From Epinephelus fuscoguttatus (Eukaryota > Chordata > Actinopteri > Perciformes > Serranidae): a DNA stretch of 64,000 nt. The DNA is taken from assembly GCF_011397635.1 (NCBI RefSeq), contig NC_064757.1, positions 31,759,339 to 31,823,338 of the forward strand, read 5' to 3'. This document shows positions 24,201-34,996 of this stretch, piece by piece. The notes under the pieces were generated by a model. The model had not been told where the DNA came from. It did not search any database and saw only the letters and a program-made list of their open reading frames with translations. A program made the translations under genes and the position numbers. Every line of letters begins with the position of its first letter. Within the stretch, counting starts at the first letter, position 1.

Positions 24201-27200
24201 GTTCAGCTATAAAATGACAATTCACTCAATATTTACTCACCCCTGTGCTGATGTGAGAATGGGTGAAGAGGTCACAAAACACTCCGGGAGATTCAGTGGA
24301 GAGAGATCTTCTTGGATATAGTAACTTGTTTCACATACAGTTGACTTTGCAAACTTTTAACAAAGACGAAAATGTCTGAGGACTTTGAGCTGGAATATAC
24401 TGACGAGCTCAGACAGATGGACGAAGGAGGTCTGAGAGGCTACAGTTGACATTTAGGCTAAAAACATGGTGTAAATGGTGTCTTTTTGGGTCAAATTTGA
24501 ATGTTGTGGCTTACAAACACTTGGATTACACCACAGGAGCAGTATGGAGACATTTTGTGTTCTTTTTTTTTTACATTTTAAAACTGGTCTCCATTCACTT
24601 CAATTGTACTGGATTTGGCTACAACGCTGTTTTCTGCAGAAACTCCAGGAGTGTTTTGTGAACTTATTATGAGAAGATTATGTGAAGTCCAGTGTGTGGG
24701 ATTTAGTGGCATCTAGCAGTGAGACTGCAGAACTGAAACTTGTCCCGAGTGCCAGGCATGTAGGAGAACTGCAGTGGACGACGCAAATGACATTATCTAG
24801 AGCCAGTGTTTGATTTGTCCATTCTGGGCTACTGTAGAACAACATGATGGACTCTGTAGAGGAGGACCCACTCAGTATGTAGATATAAACAGCTTATTCT
24901 AGGGTAACAAAAACACAAAAGTTATATTATCAGGTGATTATAAGCTAATGAAAACATATTTATAAATATTATTTACCATTTCTGCCAGAAGATGTCACTA
25001 AATCCTGCACACTGGACCTTTGAGTAAAAGTTCTTCTCCCACCACTCCTTAATTTAAAGAAAAGTCAACATGTTAATTTTCATGTTAAAGACACCAAATA
25101 ATAACTTACAATAATGATTATTGATTGGTCAGAGGACAGTGAGAGCTCCGCTCAGCTCCTCAGGACAAAGAGTGATGCCGGCGTCTTGAGACGGGGCCAG
25201 CGACGGTCACCGAGCGACCAGAGGAAGATTCGACGCAACCGCTTCTCTATAAACGGACACTTCTACAACCATAAGGTGATGCCAGTGAAGTCTTAAAAGA
25301 TGTATGAAAATAATGTACCTTTTCTTTAGTTTCAGAGAGTTTATGTGCTACTTTTAAACAGATGCTGGATTTGGCAGCGATTCTGTCTGTGTATCTGTGC
25401 ACAAATATACACACACAAGGTTATAGAGGAAACTCAATTAACATTTGAATGTTTTTGTTTTCCTCAGACTGCAGTGTTTACTCCTGCTTTAGGCTCAGTG
25501 ACTAATGTTCGGATCAACAGCTGCATGACAACACCTCAGGTGCTGCGAGTTCTCCTCAACAAGTTTAAAATTGAAAACAGCCCGGATGATTTTGCGCTCT
25601 ACCTCGTCCATACGAGTGGAGGTGAGTGTGAATTATTCAGTTCATTCCTTGTTTGTTAAGAGAATGAATTCTTAATGAATATGTGGCATTATGTACTGTA
25701 TTTATTATTTGTTATTTTTGTTCTGTTAACTGATTCTTTTGTGGATGTATTGATGTTTCAGAGCGTGTGAAGCTGAAGCGGACTGACTATCCTCTGTTGC
25801 TGAGAGTCATGCAAGGCCCATGTGAGCAGGTCTGCAAGGTTTTCCTCATGGAGGAAGACCTGGGAGAAGAAGTCACGTATGATGTAAATAATCACATTCG
25901 TTCTAACCTCTTCTTCAAAAAGAGCAAATGTATGGACACAGAAGTTAGGTTCCCATCCAAATGCAGCGCAAATTTTAACCACATTTTCAGAAAATGCAGA
26001 TCTATGCGCTTTTCCATCCACTACTGTCATGTGAGTATTGGGAGTTGGTTCATTTAGATAACCAGCAGGTGGGGCTAAATCTCCAGTTAGAAATGGAAGA
26101 GTGTGCAACGAGATGATGTAATTAAAGAGTGCCAGTCAAACCTCAAAGAAGGGGAACAATGGGTGTATAATAGCGGAGCACACACTGGACAGTGGAGGAA
26201 TAGATTTTTGAACAACTAATAATACAGCTCTGTGCTCTTGAAAGAGTTCTGGTAGCAGCCCTGTCTGTACAAGCGTGTTAAAAGCCATCCAGAGACAATG
26301 AAGAAAGCCTGCAGTGGCCTGTGCGAGGATATACCATCATGACCTTTCATCAGAACTATTCAATATCAATTTCAATTAGGCTGGATTTGAAAAATCAGAA
26401 ATTTAGATGGGCCAGACATTTTCAGTAGCCTATTTAAAACCTTTTTTAGCTTCTGGTTACAACTGATTTTTTCAAATGTAAAAAGGATGTAGTAAAAAAC
26501 TTAATTGACCCAGGCACATCACAAAGTGCAGAAACAGAGTAAAAACAGCTATCAATGCACAGAACCATAAAAATGGCACTAACAGTAAGCAATAAGATAC
26601 TCTCACTCTACTAGTATCTCCCTCTCATGTTAAGAACTGCATCACTTGTGAAAAAAAGATATCAGTGAAGGTGTCACTATACTGATCTGTATATCCTGCC
26701 TGATCTGTACTGTGCATTGTGCTACTTCCAAAACAATATTTTGTTTACTTATTTGCTCACTAGTATAGCACCTCACTCCGAGATTGTATCTGGGCCGGAT
26801 GTGCTCCGAAGCCTGTCAGCTGAATAGACCTGTGTTAACGTCATCATTTATCCGTTGAGTCTGTTTCCATTGCACTGAGTTGCATTCACCTATTATCAGT
26901 ACACCAACTTTTCCATCTACCCAAGCTTAAAAACTTTTTTTTAAATTTTTTTACATTTCCATCCAGGTCTGTTTTATGTGCAAATTGAAAATGTGCATAA
27001 TAAGAGGTGGATGGACACATTTGAAAAACAGATACATGAACATGAACTCCTGTTGTTTGACCCTGCGTAGGCACAAAATCCATCCTGCTCTCTGTCTCTC
27101 GTGTCCTGTTTTTTTAACCACACTAGTCTCTTTTTTGCGGTTTTCATTCTATGTCTCCTCTCTCCCACCAGGTGGCGCAGTACATCAAGTTTGAAATGCC

Positions 27201-27464
27201 TGTCCTGCAGAGTTTCATCACCAAACTGAAGGAGGAGGAGGACAGAGAGGTGCAGAAACTGAGGAAAAGGTACAAGAGAATACTGAATATAATCTACTTG
27301 TGTCTCTTTTCTGTTTTGCCTTTAATGGCCACAGTCGTCATTGTGTTCATCAGCGTATTCTTTTCTGTCTGCATTTGTCTGCTCGTACCTACAGGTATAC
27401 GTATCTGCGGTGTATCATTGAGAAGCAGCTCAGATGTCTTCCAGAGGGGGCAACGTGTATGTGA
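19059..27464 (+). CDS. rassf2: Ras association domain-containing protein 2
   Basis: An adaptor/tumour-suppressor scaffold that in mammals binds K-Ras through its RA domain and MST1/2 kinases through its SARAH helix. Nine coding exons: 19059-19111, 21014-21089, 21362-21513, 23508-23623, 25133-25275, 25468-25621, 25762-25883, 27172-27269 and 27395-27464. All have GT-AG borders and matched phases, totalling 984 nt (327 residues; human has 326 as I recall). Diagnostic blocks are [50 protein letters not shown] (RASSF2 rather than RASSF4), a basic cluster around residues 152-169, [11 protein letters not shown], an RA domain about 178-266 and a SARAH helix about 273-320 ([14 protein letters not shown]). 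The start ATG follows an acceptor at 19036-19037 and gives MDDITDG. The C-terminal tail CLPEGATCM is divergent. The donor of exon 2 (GAG|GTTGGT) is weak. Confidence 0.93.
19300..20140. mobile_element. DNA-transposon remnant, possibly PIF/Harbinger-related
   Basis: Contains 'gatcagtttttttcagagca' followed by 'gtgtggacacaaaaatccaa', a signature of fish Harbinger/ISL2EU-type elements. A frame at 19362-19799 includes [12 protein letters not shown], which weakly resembles Harbinger-associated Myb-like ORFs. A mirrored 'agagcagaggtccattcaca ctgatgtcagat' lies at the right end. It is a degraded copy in rassf2 intron 1 of the coding region. Confidence 0.4.
20120..20590 (+). repeat. MITE-like repeat R2, first copy
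   Basis: Blocks 'ttttttggagccagaattga ccatatttgg', 'atatgcgtaactttgggcct' and 'ttggagccagcctcaagtg' are shared in the same order with 28770-29740. Both ends are diffuse. There is no coding potential. Confidence 0.55.
21169..21201 (+). repeat. (CTGT)n microsatellite
   Basis: Eight tetranucleotide units in the 272-bp intron between rassf2 coding exons 2 and 3. Confidence 0.95.
21299..21324 (+). repeat. (TG)n microsatellite
   Basis: About 13 TG units ending 37 bp upstream of the acceptor of rassf2 coding exon 3. A length change here could alter that very short intron. Confidence 0.9.
21514..23507 (+). other. rassf2 intron 3, no recognised element
   Basis: About 2 kb of AT-rich intronic sequence. 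I see no exon and no repeat I can name. The 3' end has two acceptors 12 nt apart (see findings). Confidence 0.6.
24190..24660 (+). repeat. TIR-type repeat fragment
   Basis: Starts 'aaagggagagttcagctata aaatgacaattcactcaata tttactcacccctgtgctga', a common opening of fish nonautonomous DNA elements. A piece of the GTACTT repeat ('gtggacagtaactaagtaca') lies directly upstream at 24150-24190. The right end is not clear. Confidence 0.45.
24685..25022. mobile_element. MITE, family M1, shorter copy
   Basis: The left end GTCCAGTGTGTGGGATTTAG with 'tggcatctagcagtgag' and the right end 'cactaaatcctgcacactgg acctttga' are inverted. The body matches the M1 copy at 2499-3061 ('tatgtagatataaacagctt'). It lies between rassf2 coding exons 4 and 5. 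Confidence 0.75.
25884..27171 (+). other. rassf2 intron 7, likely carrying an old TIR element
   Basis: Short blocks near 25950 ('ttcccatccaaatgcagcgc aaattttaacc') and near 26950-27020 ('catttccatccaggtctgtt ttatgtgcaaatt', 'gaggtggatggaca') look like a decayed inverted pair. This suggests a roughly 1-kb nonautonomous DNA element. Otherwise unremarkable intron. Confidence 0.35.
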
Positions 27465-28314
27465 TCTGCTCATCAGACTGTCAAAGGTACCACATCCTCC
27501 ACCCAACTGTGACCAAGACAGTGACCAAGAATCAGCTGACAGCAACCCCAGTGTATGTGTTTCAGCGATTATCCTGCTCCTCCTGAATTCCTGCCTCTGC
27601 ATGGAGTCTTTTTTCAAAATCATCCCATCAGTCAACCTACACACAAAACTTTAACATGCTGTATCGTGTGCATGTGAAGTGGGACCACTTCAGCAATAGT
27701 CTTCAGACACAATCACTTCTTCTTGTCATTACATACAGTCCACAATGAGAGACATTCCTCTACTCATGAGTGGTTTTAACAGTTTCACGGTGTAGTGTTT
27801 TGCAGAATGAGCCTAAAATGAGACGTCCTGTCTTCTGTTTACCCTTCAGATTACAAGCTGATGCCCAAAATCAATTTAAAGCACAAATATCTCACAATAT
27901 GGTCTTAATGAAGTGCCTGTTTAAAGGTTTCTCAAAGCACAAAGACACAAACTCTTATCATATGTTTTGAATTTACTGCCCCTTTGGAATTTTTGGGGGA
28001 AATTGACCTGGAAAGTAATAGAACAACATCAGACCATACAGTTGATGTGAAACCAACCAAACCACCAAGAAAATGTTGTGCCCTCAAAAGCTACGTGCCT
28101 TTATCCCTTACTGTTTGAGAATTTGAGGGGAAAAAATGACCCTCTCCATTTTATCTCAGTTGAGAAGTTCACTGCAAGATTATTGAAGGTCTTGTGAACA
28201 GAAAATCTGTCTGTGTTGTGATCATCACTCCGTTGGTGGTCCGATGAAGACAACTGTCTGTTATTTCACTGCAGCCATTTGGACTGAATGTTAAAGACAT
28301 TTCATGATTGAATT

Positions 28315-28745
28315 AAAGGACTAGTTTGATATTGCTGGAAACATTTTCTTGCCCAGAGTTAGATGTGTGTAGGCTATATTTGTGTAGCTACAGCCAGCAG
28401 CTGCTTAACTTTGCATAGAAGAAGACTGGAATCAGCTCACCTGGCTTTGTCCGAAGGTAACAAAATCCACTTACCAGCACCTCATAAAGCTCAAATGATG
28501 TCAGTTTTTTTTCTAATATATACAAAAACCAAAGTCTAAAACTTTATTTGTGTTATTTCAGGGAATTATGCACCGGACCATTGCTTGCTTGGGACATATA
28601 TTTGCGGGTAACCCCCCCTGTAAAACAGCATTATGTTGGTTTTACACTTTGATTTTTATACAGACTAAATGCACAGGAAATAAAGGATTAATTATTAAAC
28701 TTTAGAGGTGCTGGTAGGCAGATTTTGTTACCTTTGGACAGAGTT
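28315..28745 (+). repeat. Interspersed repeat R3 (5' part)
   Basis: The segment 'aaggactagtttgatattgc tgg...' with 'gaagactggaatcagctcac' is partly mirrored at 29745-29890 ('cctgtttccagtctttgtgt tgagctaagctaac'). The two look like the ends of one fish repeat, interrupted by the R2 copy at 28770-29740. Confidence 0.45.
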
Positions 28746-28769
28746 AGTCAAACTATTTCCTCCTGTTAA

Positions 28770-29740
28770 TAGACTGCACTGAAGTAGCTACCATGACGGC
28801 ACCCATTGGTTTGTGGACTCCAGATTTGAAGTTTGGCATTTGGGCTTTTGCAATCTTTGTTTTTTGGAGCCAGAACTGACCACATTTGCACCATTTTTCC
28901 ACCCCTTCATTCTGTATAAAAGGTACAACTGTTGAATGGGGGGGACATAGTTGTTTAGCCTTTAAGCAGGCAGTAGTGGTAGTAATAGCGCTAAATCTAC
29001 ATCTGTGTGAAAAGGACAGCCGGCAGGACTGAAGTGATGTAACATTTTGACGACATGTTATACATGCTACTTACTGCCAGATTTAAAAAGCAGCTGCAAC
29101 AGTTAGTAGCTATCTCAAAGAAGAACAGCAACAGAAAAATGTTGCTCATTGAGAAAACAAAGAGGTCAGTTCAATTTAATTCAGTTCAGTTCAACAGAAC
29201 TGTATTTATCCTGAAAGAAATTCTTGTGCCAGAGAATCCTTCAAATTACACTAAGTGCAGTAACCACAATTAAACGTTCACAACCAGTAACAACCAGAAC
29301 AACCTGTGGGTTCCTCTGGGTCAGGGTCACTCACTGGGCCCAGTTTTAGAAACAACAGAGTATTAAATATCTGGCAAAATATACAAATACACAAGATTAG
29401 AAGTGTTTTCAAGGAGCAAAAGCAAAACCAGTGCCTAAAAGAGTAACAGTAGGAGTAAGATTAGCAAAGAGTACCTAAAATGGTGGACAACATGGCATGC
29501 TATCTAAAATCGTACACCGGGGTGGCATAATACCGGCATTGTTTGGGTCTGTATAAAAAAACCAAAGCCGGCATTGTGAAGGGGTTTTTGTTGCGGCAGT
29601 AGTGGGATCTCTGTGTTAAAAGGGAACTTACAGTGGCCATCCCCTGAATAATGCGTAACTTTAAAGCCTCAAGTGAAAATTGTAGTAACTGCAGTTTTTG
29701 GCACCTCAGCGTCGGCTTCATTTTTCAGCCCCAGAGGTTG
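28770..29740 (+). repeat. MITE-like repeat R2, second copy with insertions
   Basis: Shares 'tttttggagccagaactgac cacatttg' and 'atgcgtaactttaaagcctc aag' with the copy at 20120-20590, plus a distal 'cctcagcgtcggcttcattt'. The two shared blocks are much farther apart here, so this copy has acquired internal sequence (about 29040-29620). Confidence 0.5.
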
Positions 29741-30490
29741 CAGCTTGGCCCTGTTTCCAGTCTTTGTGTTGAGCTAAGCTAACGTGCTGCTTGCTGTAGC
29801 TTCACAGAGTGCTACCTATAATTTTATCAAACTCTCGGCAAGAAATCAAATCATCTTATTTAATAAAACCATTCCTTTAAAGAAAGAAAAAATCCAACCT
29901 GAAACAACACTTTTGGGGTTTTCTGATGTATCGTCCTCACTTGCATTCCTGCCTTATGTAAGATGACAAGAAGATGTTGACATTTTAAAAGTAAAATAAT
30001 GTTTGACAGCACAATTCTCCACACAAAGACTCCTGGTCAGAAGTTGGACATGTGGACTGACTGCACAAAAATGAAAGAATATTCACGGGTGGACTTCCCG
30101 TTTTTTGTTGGGTTTTTTTTGTTATTACATCCAACAGAGAAGGACACGAGTGAAATCCCACAAGACTGTGAATTATGTCGATGATCTTTGTAAGAAGAAT
30201 GTTGTAAATGTATGAATGACAAAGCAGCACAGTTTGCCTCCACATGTACAGCGCTTTGCTTCTGTCTGCCCGTCCGTTCAGTGTCTCTAACACCGTTGTT
30301 GAAAACCTCGCCGTACAGTACAAAGTGTCATCAACAGCGTGTGTGCGATTCTGAGAGTGTGCATGTTATATTTTTAGTGACTCTTCAGACTTGCCTGCTT
30401 TTGTATTGTGTCTTTTACAAAATAATGATCTTTAAGATGTTCATGCCACTACTTGGACAATGTAGGTTTTTCGTACAATGATTGTTATTT

Positions 30491-30496
30491 AATAAA
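30491..30496 (+). terminator. rassf2: Polyadenylation signal of rassf2
   Basis: Canonical AATAAA followed by an A-rich then GT-containing stretch. It is the last such signal before the promoter of the PrP-like gene. Confidence 0.6.
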
Positions 30497-30643
30497 AAAA
30501 AGAAAGTTATCTTGAGAAAAAAAGATGAACATATGTATCTGTATAATTCTCGTTAAGTCTTGTTTAGGTCAGTGGGTGAAGAGCCTTTCACGTTATATAA
30601 TGACGTTTAAATCTTGTTGTGTAATCTAAAGTAAGAGAAGAGA

Positions 30644-30650
30644 TATATAA
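30644..30650 (+). promoter_or_regulatory. TATA box, PrP-like gene (candidate)
   Basis: TATATAA in an otherwise ordinary context, about 330 bp upstream of a good splice donor at 30976/30977. Placement would put the start near 30675. Confidence 0.4.
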
Positions 30651-30674
30651 CATCAGTCGAAGCTTCGGGAGAGT

Positions 30675-30976
30675 TCATTCAGTGCTCGGGTTAAATCATT
30701 CAGACTAAATTAGACACACAAATGTACGCCCACACACACACCCACAGGTATTTATGTGTGATGTCGTTAGTGGTGCAGCAGCTTACTGCAGCCTATGAGC
30801 AGGTGTGAGATGCAGTGATCCACTCCACCTGATGGAGATTGTCTGGAGGATAACAGCCTGGCCCCGAAACATACTTCTTACTGTCAGAAGAGTCTGAGCT
30901 GCAAACAAACGCTGTGTGGTTTTTACTGTCAGCAGAGGAACGTCATCTGTCCCCTTCACAAAGAGCCGCTCAACAG
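30675..30976 (+). other. Candidate noncoding first exon of the PrP-like gene
   Basis: Ends with CAACAG|GTGAGAG, a strong donor, and lacks a useful open frame. The coding exon of the PrP-like gene begins at an acceptor at 34446/34447, so the intron would be about 3.5 kb. A noncoding exon followed by a single coding exon is the usual prion-family structure. The start point is assumed from the TATA-like box. Confidence 0.45.
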
Positions 30977-31062
30977 GTGAGAGTGTTTATTCTTACGGTT
31001 ACTTACTTAGTATAAACTGGTGTGAAGATTTTTCTATTGATTGCAGCAGGTTTAAACTGTGT

Positions 31063-31497
31063 TTTTAGTGGTGGAGGTATATTTACCCAAACACTACTAC
31101 TTTTATACAGCTTTGTACGTCTACTACACTACATCTCAAAGGGAAATATTGTACTTTTTTTTCTTTGCTGCATTTATTGACACTTAATATTTACTTTTTA
31201 CATTTAAAAAAAATATATGATGCAATAGGCTACACTTATCTACAAAAAATATGAAATTCTCTTGGCATTATTGAATCACAACACTGAAATGCTCTTAACA
31301 TGTATGTTAGTGATAAAAGTAATATTCTATAACACTTTGAAAGGACACTTTTTGCATGATAAACTTATTTTTGATACTTTGATTAAATTTCTATAGGTAA
31401 GTAACATTTTGAATTTAAGTCTTTACCTTGTAATGGAGTATTTTTCGACTGGTATTTCTACTTAAGTGAAGGATGTGAATTCTTCCTCCATCACTTC
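31063..31497 (+). repeat. Teleost 'GTACTT' repeat, copy 1 (+)
   Basis: Ordered blocks are 'agtggtggaggtatatttac', 'ctactacactacatctcaaa gggaaatattgtac', 'tttttgatactttgattaaa' and 'ccttgtaatggagtattttt', closing with 'ttcttcctccatcac'. This family is abundant in spiny-rayed fish genomes. It occurs in at least six places in this window. Confidence 0.7.
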
Positions 31498-31847
31498 TCA
31501 TTTTCGTTTCCTACTTTGCAATTGAATTTCTCTAATTTAATTTGTCCTCTGCTGCAAAAATTAGAGTCAACCTCTAGAAAGCACAATTAATAACAGGCTG
31601 TTAAACAGATCTGCAGGCTCCAGATTCATAATAAAATGTTTTAACCTGCCTGACTCAGTGCTTTGTGACTCTAATCTGGGAGTCACTGGATTATTCCCAA
31701 ACTAAGTGACCCAGTTTAATTATAGCTCAACTCATCTTTTAAGAGGACACAGATTAGACTGCGTACTGTTTGTTGACGGCAGAGCAAATGATGTCATGCT
31801 GCTCACCGTGGTCAGAGAAGACTTCAGATTATTTATTTAAGAACCAC

Positions 31848-32333
31848 ACTATAAAAGTACTCCATCACCAGAAGTCCTGCATTAAAAATTAATTCATAAT
31901 AAATTATAGGCCCTCCTTAAAGTAATAAAGTAAAAGTACACATGATGCATAATAGCTCCTGTCAGTTATACTATTACATTATCACTGATGTTTTAATATA
32001 GAGGCAAAACATTAGTGTTGGAGTTGATTTAATTCTAGATGCTTCATACACTGTTAGGTACTTAAATCTACAATAATGCACCATATTTTAAAACCTGATC
32101 GTATATTTTATTGTATTTTTTTCATATTTTGTATCTGTATTTGAAAAATAACTAGTATGTACAGCTGTTACATAAATGCAGTGTAGAAAAAAGTAAAATA
32201 TTTCCCTCTCACTGTTATAAAACTATACAGAAGCATAAAATGAAACCAATTTAATAAAGTACAAGTACCTCAGAATTACACTTTTGTACAGTACTTGAGT
32301 AAAAGTACTTAGTGTAGTTACTTTCCACCATTT
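31848..32333 (-). repeat. Teleost 'GTACTT' repeat, copy 2 (-)
   Basis: The reverse-complement orientation of copy 1. It begins 'tataaaagtactccatcacc agaagtcctgcatt' and ends 'cagtacttgagtaaaagtac ttagtgtagttactttccac c'. With copy 1 it forms a loose inverted pair about 350 bp apart. Confidence 0.7.
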
Positions 32334-32446
32334 TATAGTATCATATTATTTATGTAAAGTGTGTATATTACATATTCTGCACATATATTCTATAATATAT
32401 AACACTATAATAGACCATTATATTTTATATTTATTATTTATACTTC

Positions 32447-32700
32447 TAAATAATAATCTTTATTTCTAAAGCACTTTTCAAAGCAGAGGTACAAAGTGTT
32501 TTACATGTCAATAATTAAAACAGACAAGACATGAAAACAACTTTTATAAGAAGTGATAAACGCTTTAGTGTATAAAACAGAGGAAATAAAAGACAGTCTA
32601 AATGAACATAAAACTTAAGTAAAATCAGGAAAGGCTCTCCAATAAAAGTATGTAAGGGACTTAAAAGAGATCGCTGACTCGGCCGACCTGATTTACATAG
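32447..32700 (+). repeat. LINE 3'-tail-like repeat
   Basis: 'aatctttatttctaaagcac ttttcaaagcagaggtacaa agtgttttac' is a widespread fish LINE-tail motif. It is followed by A-rich sequence with 'aaacgctttagtgtataaaa'. No coding part. Confidence 0.45.
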
Positions 32701-33199
32701 TCTAAAGTTTTTTATGCATATATTGTATATAGCTTTTTAATGTCATCTCTTATTCCTTGATTTTGTATTTATTGTATGTATTTCCTCCAAATAGTTCTTT
32801 ATCTGTTTAATGTTAATCTTCTTGTTAGATAAGTGTTATAGTCAAACACTGAGATAACGTTTGTTCAATGCTTACCAACAGCCGTCTGTTGGTGCTGCGA
32901 TGATTAGAGCATCAGGTCTTGTCCACAAACACAGAGCCAGACCGAATCTCTTACAGTAGATCCTGATGAAAGGGCGTTAGAGATTATCAAAGCTATCTGA
33001 TCCCACGTCAGCTGCTGGTGTTAACTGGTGTGGCAGCAGTGACGCTGGTTGTGTAAGATTTGTTTTCTCAAAGCTGGATTAAGAGCCATGATCTGTACTG
33101 CTCTTAATTTATCAGCAACGTTAAAAATAACAGGCAGCGGGGCTAAAGCTGTCATGGGAACATCTCATCAGTGTGTTTATGAGCACCATGTGACTTCAG

Positions 33200-33650
33200 G
33201 GACCAGTTCAACTAAGTACATTCAGTCATGTGATTCCATTTTAAGCAACATTTCGGAGGCAAATGTTGTACTTTTTACTCCAGTGTACTGATCTGACAGC
33301 TATAATTACGTGTCGCTTTGAAAATAGAGACTTAAAAATTAAAAATATATGATCAACTCCTAAAAATATGAAGCATTTTTATCATTTAAAATACTCAACA
33401 GTGTAGAAGTAAGTAAATATTATCTTCACCTCATCCAGCGAAAACATTTTAAATGCTGCATATTATTATTATTATATTGCATAATATGTAATGTTTATAG
33501 AAGTAATACACTCTTACAATGGTAATTTTGCATTATGAACACTTTTTGATACTTTTGATACTAGTAGTAAAAGTATATTTTCTGAGAATACTTTTGATGA
33601 AAGATTTGTAAGTTTACTTACTAGTAAAGCTTACTAAGTTTAATAGTATT
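33200..33650 (+). repeat. Teleost 'GTACTT' repeat, copy 3 (+), split
   Basis: Contains 'caactaagtacattcagtca', 'gttgtactttttactccagt', 'atatatgatcaactcctaaa' and 'tttttgatacttttgatact'. The expected right end ('taaatacttcttccatcact') appears separately at 34330-34378, so the copy is either interrupted or two fragments lie close together. Confidence 0.6.
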
Positions 33651-34456
33651 GTTGCAATAAAAAAAATAAGTGATTTAAAAAAAAGTTAGTACAGTACAGT
33701 TTACTCTTTTTATTTATATCCTCCTGAGACCTGAACTTTTGTTAGATTCACACTTTTAACTTCTCCTAGCTATTTGGGATCAGCAGGACCTGGTAAGTAT
33801 TAAAAACTAAACATTGTCTTCGATAATAAAGTCCCTATATCCTCAAACGAGACGATTATAAAGTCCCAGTGTCTTCAACCGAGTGCTTCCCAATTAACAG
33901 TGTCTTTGTCTTGTTAGCTTGTTACTGTTGCTACAATTTGTGAAATCTGTTGCTATATCAAACTACAAACATTATTAATCATAAATAAACAAGTTTCAAC
34001 CATAAAATTTGATCAGGTTTTGGAGCTTGTCCTCTTTTGTGTCGGGATTGGCTGCAGACTGACTTGGCAGAGATGGCTGCCATCTTGTTTTTACATGGAT
34101 TGGTGTATAAGTAGAATAAAGTATAAGGTCCAGGACACCCAAAATGTGAAGTTTTTGAATGAGGACACAGGGTCTCAGAAGGATATTTCTATAATTGTTT
34201 TTCTTTTTTAAATACATTTTACAATAATTATTGTTTTCCCCTTCCTGTAGGCTATTTTAAATGCTGCTTATATCTTGTAGTTGTCTGTATTTTACAAACT
34301 CTGGAGACACTTTATGCCTTTTGCTTGAATGCTAAAGTAAAAAAGTACCAGACCTAAATACTTCTTCCATCACTTCCAACACCTGAACAGTCCAAACAGA
34401 AGAGTAACAAATCCTCGCCTCCTAATGATGTCTCTGTGTCTTACAGGATCAAAATA

Positions 34457-34996
34457 ATGTCTGGCCTGCACAAACTCCCCCTCACAGTGGCCCTCTGCCT
34501 GCTGCTCCTCGCCACACTGTTACCCAGCTCTGAGGCACGGCGTGGTGGTCGTGGTGGCTTTGGAGGTGGAGGTTTTGGCCGAAGTGGAGGCTACAGCCGA
34601 GGCTGGGGTGGTGGTGGGGCGGGCTACAGACCCGTCCAGAGCAGTGGACCCAGTGCAGGGAAAGTAGCCGGGGCAGCTGCAGCGGGCGCTGTAGGAGGAG
34701 CAATGCTGGGATCTGCCCTGAGCCGCCCTGGGTATGGGTATGGAGGATATGGAGGATATGGTGGAGGATTTGGAGGAGGGTATGGAGGAGGGTATGGAGG
34801 ATATGGAGGGGGGTATGGCTACCCACGATTCGGAGGTGTTGGTGGCTACGGCTCCAGGCCTGGCTACGAGCCAGAGGGCTCTGGAGATATGGAGTACTAC
34901 ACCGCAGCATCCAGCGGCCCCATCTACAACAGTATAATCGTTGTGATCGGCTCCCTGATTTCCCTGCTGATGGGCCATTGGGTGGCAGTCATGTAG
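34457..34996 (+). CDS. prnprs3: PrP-like / prion-related protein, 179 residues
   Basis: A single coding exon. The acceptor at 34445-34446 is followed by GATCAAAATA then ATG, and the frame ends at TAG 34994-34996. The product has a signal peptide (about 1-27), a basic RG/GG-rich segment (28-58) and a hydrophobic core (67-91) reading AGAAAAGAVGG then MLGSALSRP, very close to the tetrapod PrP core. A Gly-Tyr tract (92-131, GYGGY repeats) and a short linker follow. A hydrophobic C-terminus (158-179) preceded by SSG is consistent with GPI anchoring. There is no cysteine or N-glycosylation sequon in the mature part, so it lacks the disulphide-bonded globular domain. Size and layout fit the fish 'PrP-like' gene (about 180 residues); a Shadoo (Sho2) relative is the alternative. 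The symbol is tentative. Confidence 0.8.
   Translation: MSGLHKLPLTVALCLLLLATLLPSSEARRGGRGGFGGGGFGRSGGYSRGWGGGGAGYRPVQSSGPSAGKVAGAAAAGAVGGAMLGSALSRPGYGYGGYGGYGGGFGGGYGGGYGGYGGGYGYPRFGGVGGYGSRPGYEPEGSGDMEYYTAASSGPIYNSIIVVIGSLISLLMGHWVAVM

Larger units (their letters stand above)
27465..30510 (+). other. rassf2: rassf2 3' UTR
   Basis: Runs from the TGA at 27462-27464 to a canonical AATAAA at 30491-30496. The next TATA-like element is only about 150 bp further on. It contains repeat copies R3 and R2 (below), so much of the 3' UTR derives from transposons. Earlier polyadenylation cannot be excluded. Confidence 0.6.

Noticed and set aside
27151-27654. 167-codon open frame around rassf2 coding exons 8 and 9
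   Set aside because: It reads through the donor at 27270 and the intron. Spliced exons 27172-27269 and 27395-27464 give the correct SARAH helix and stop.
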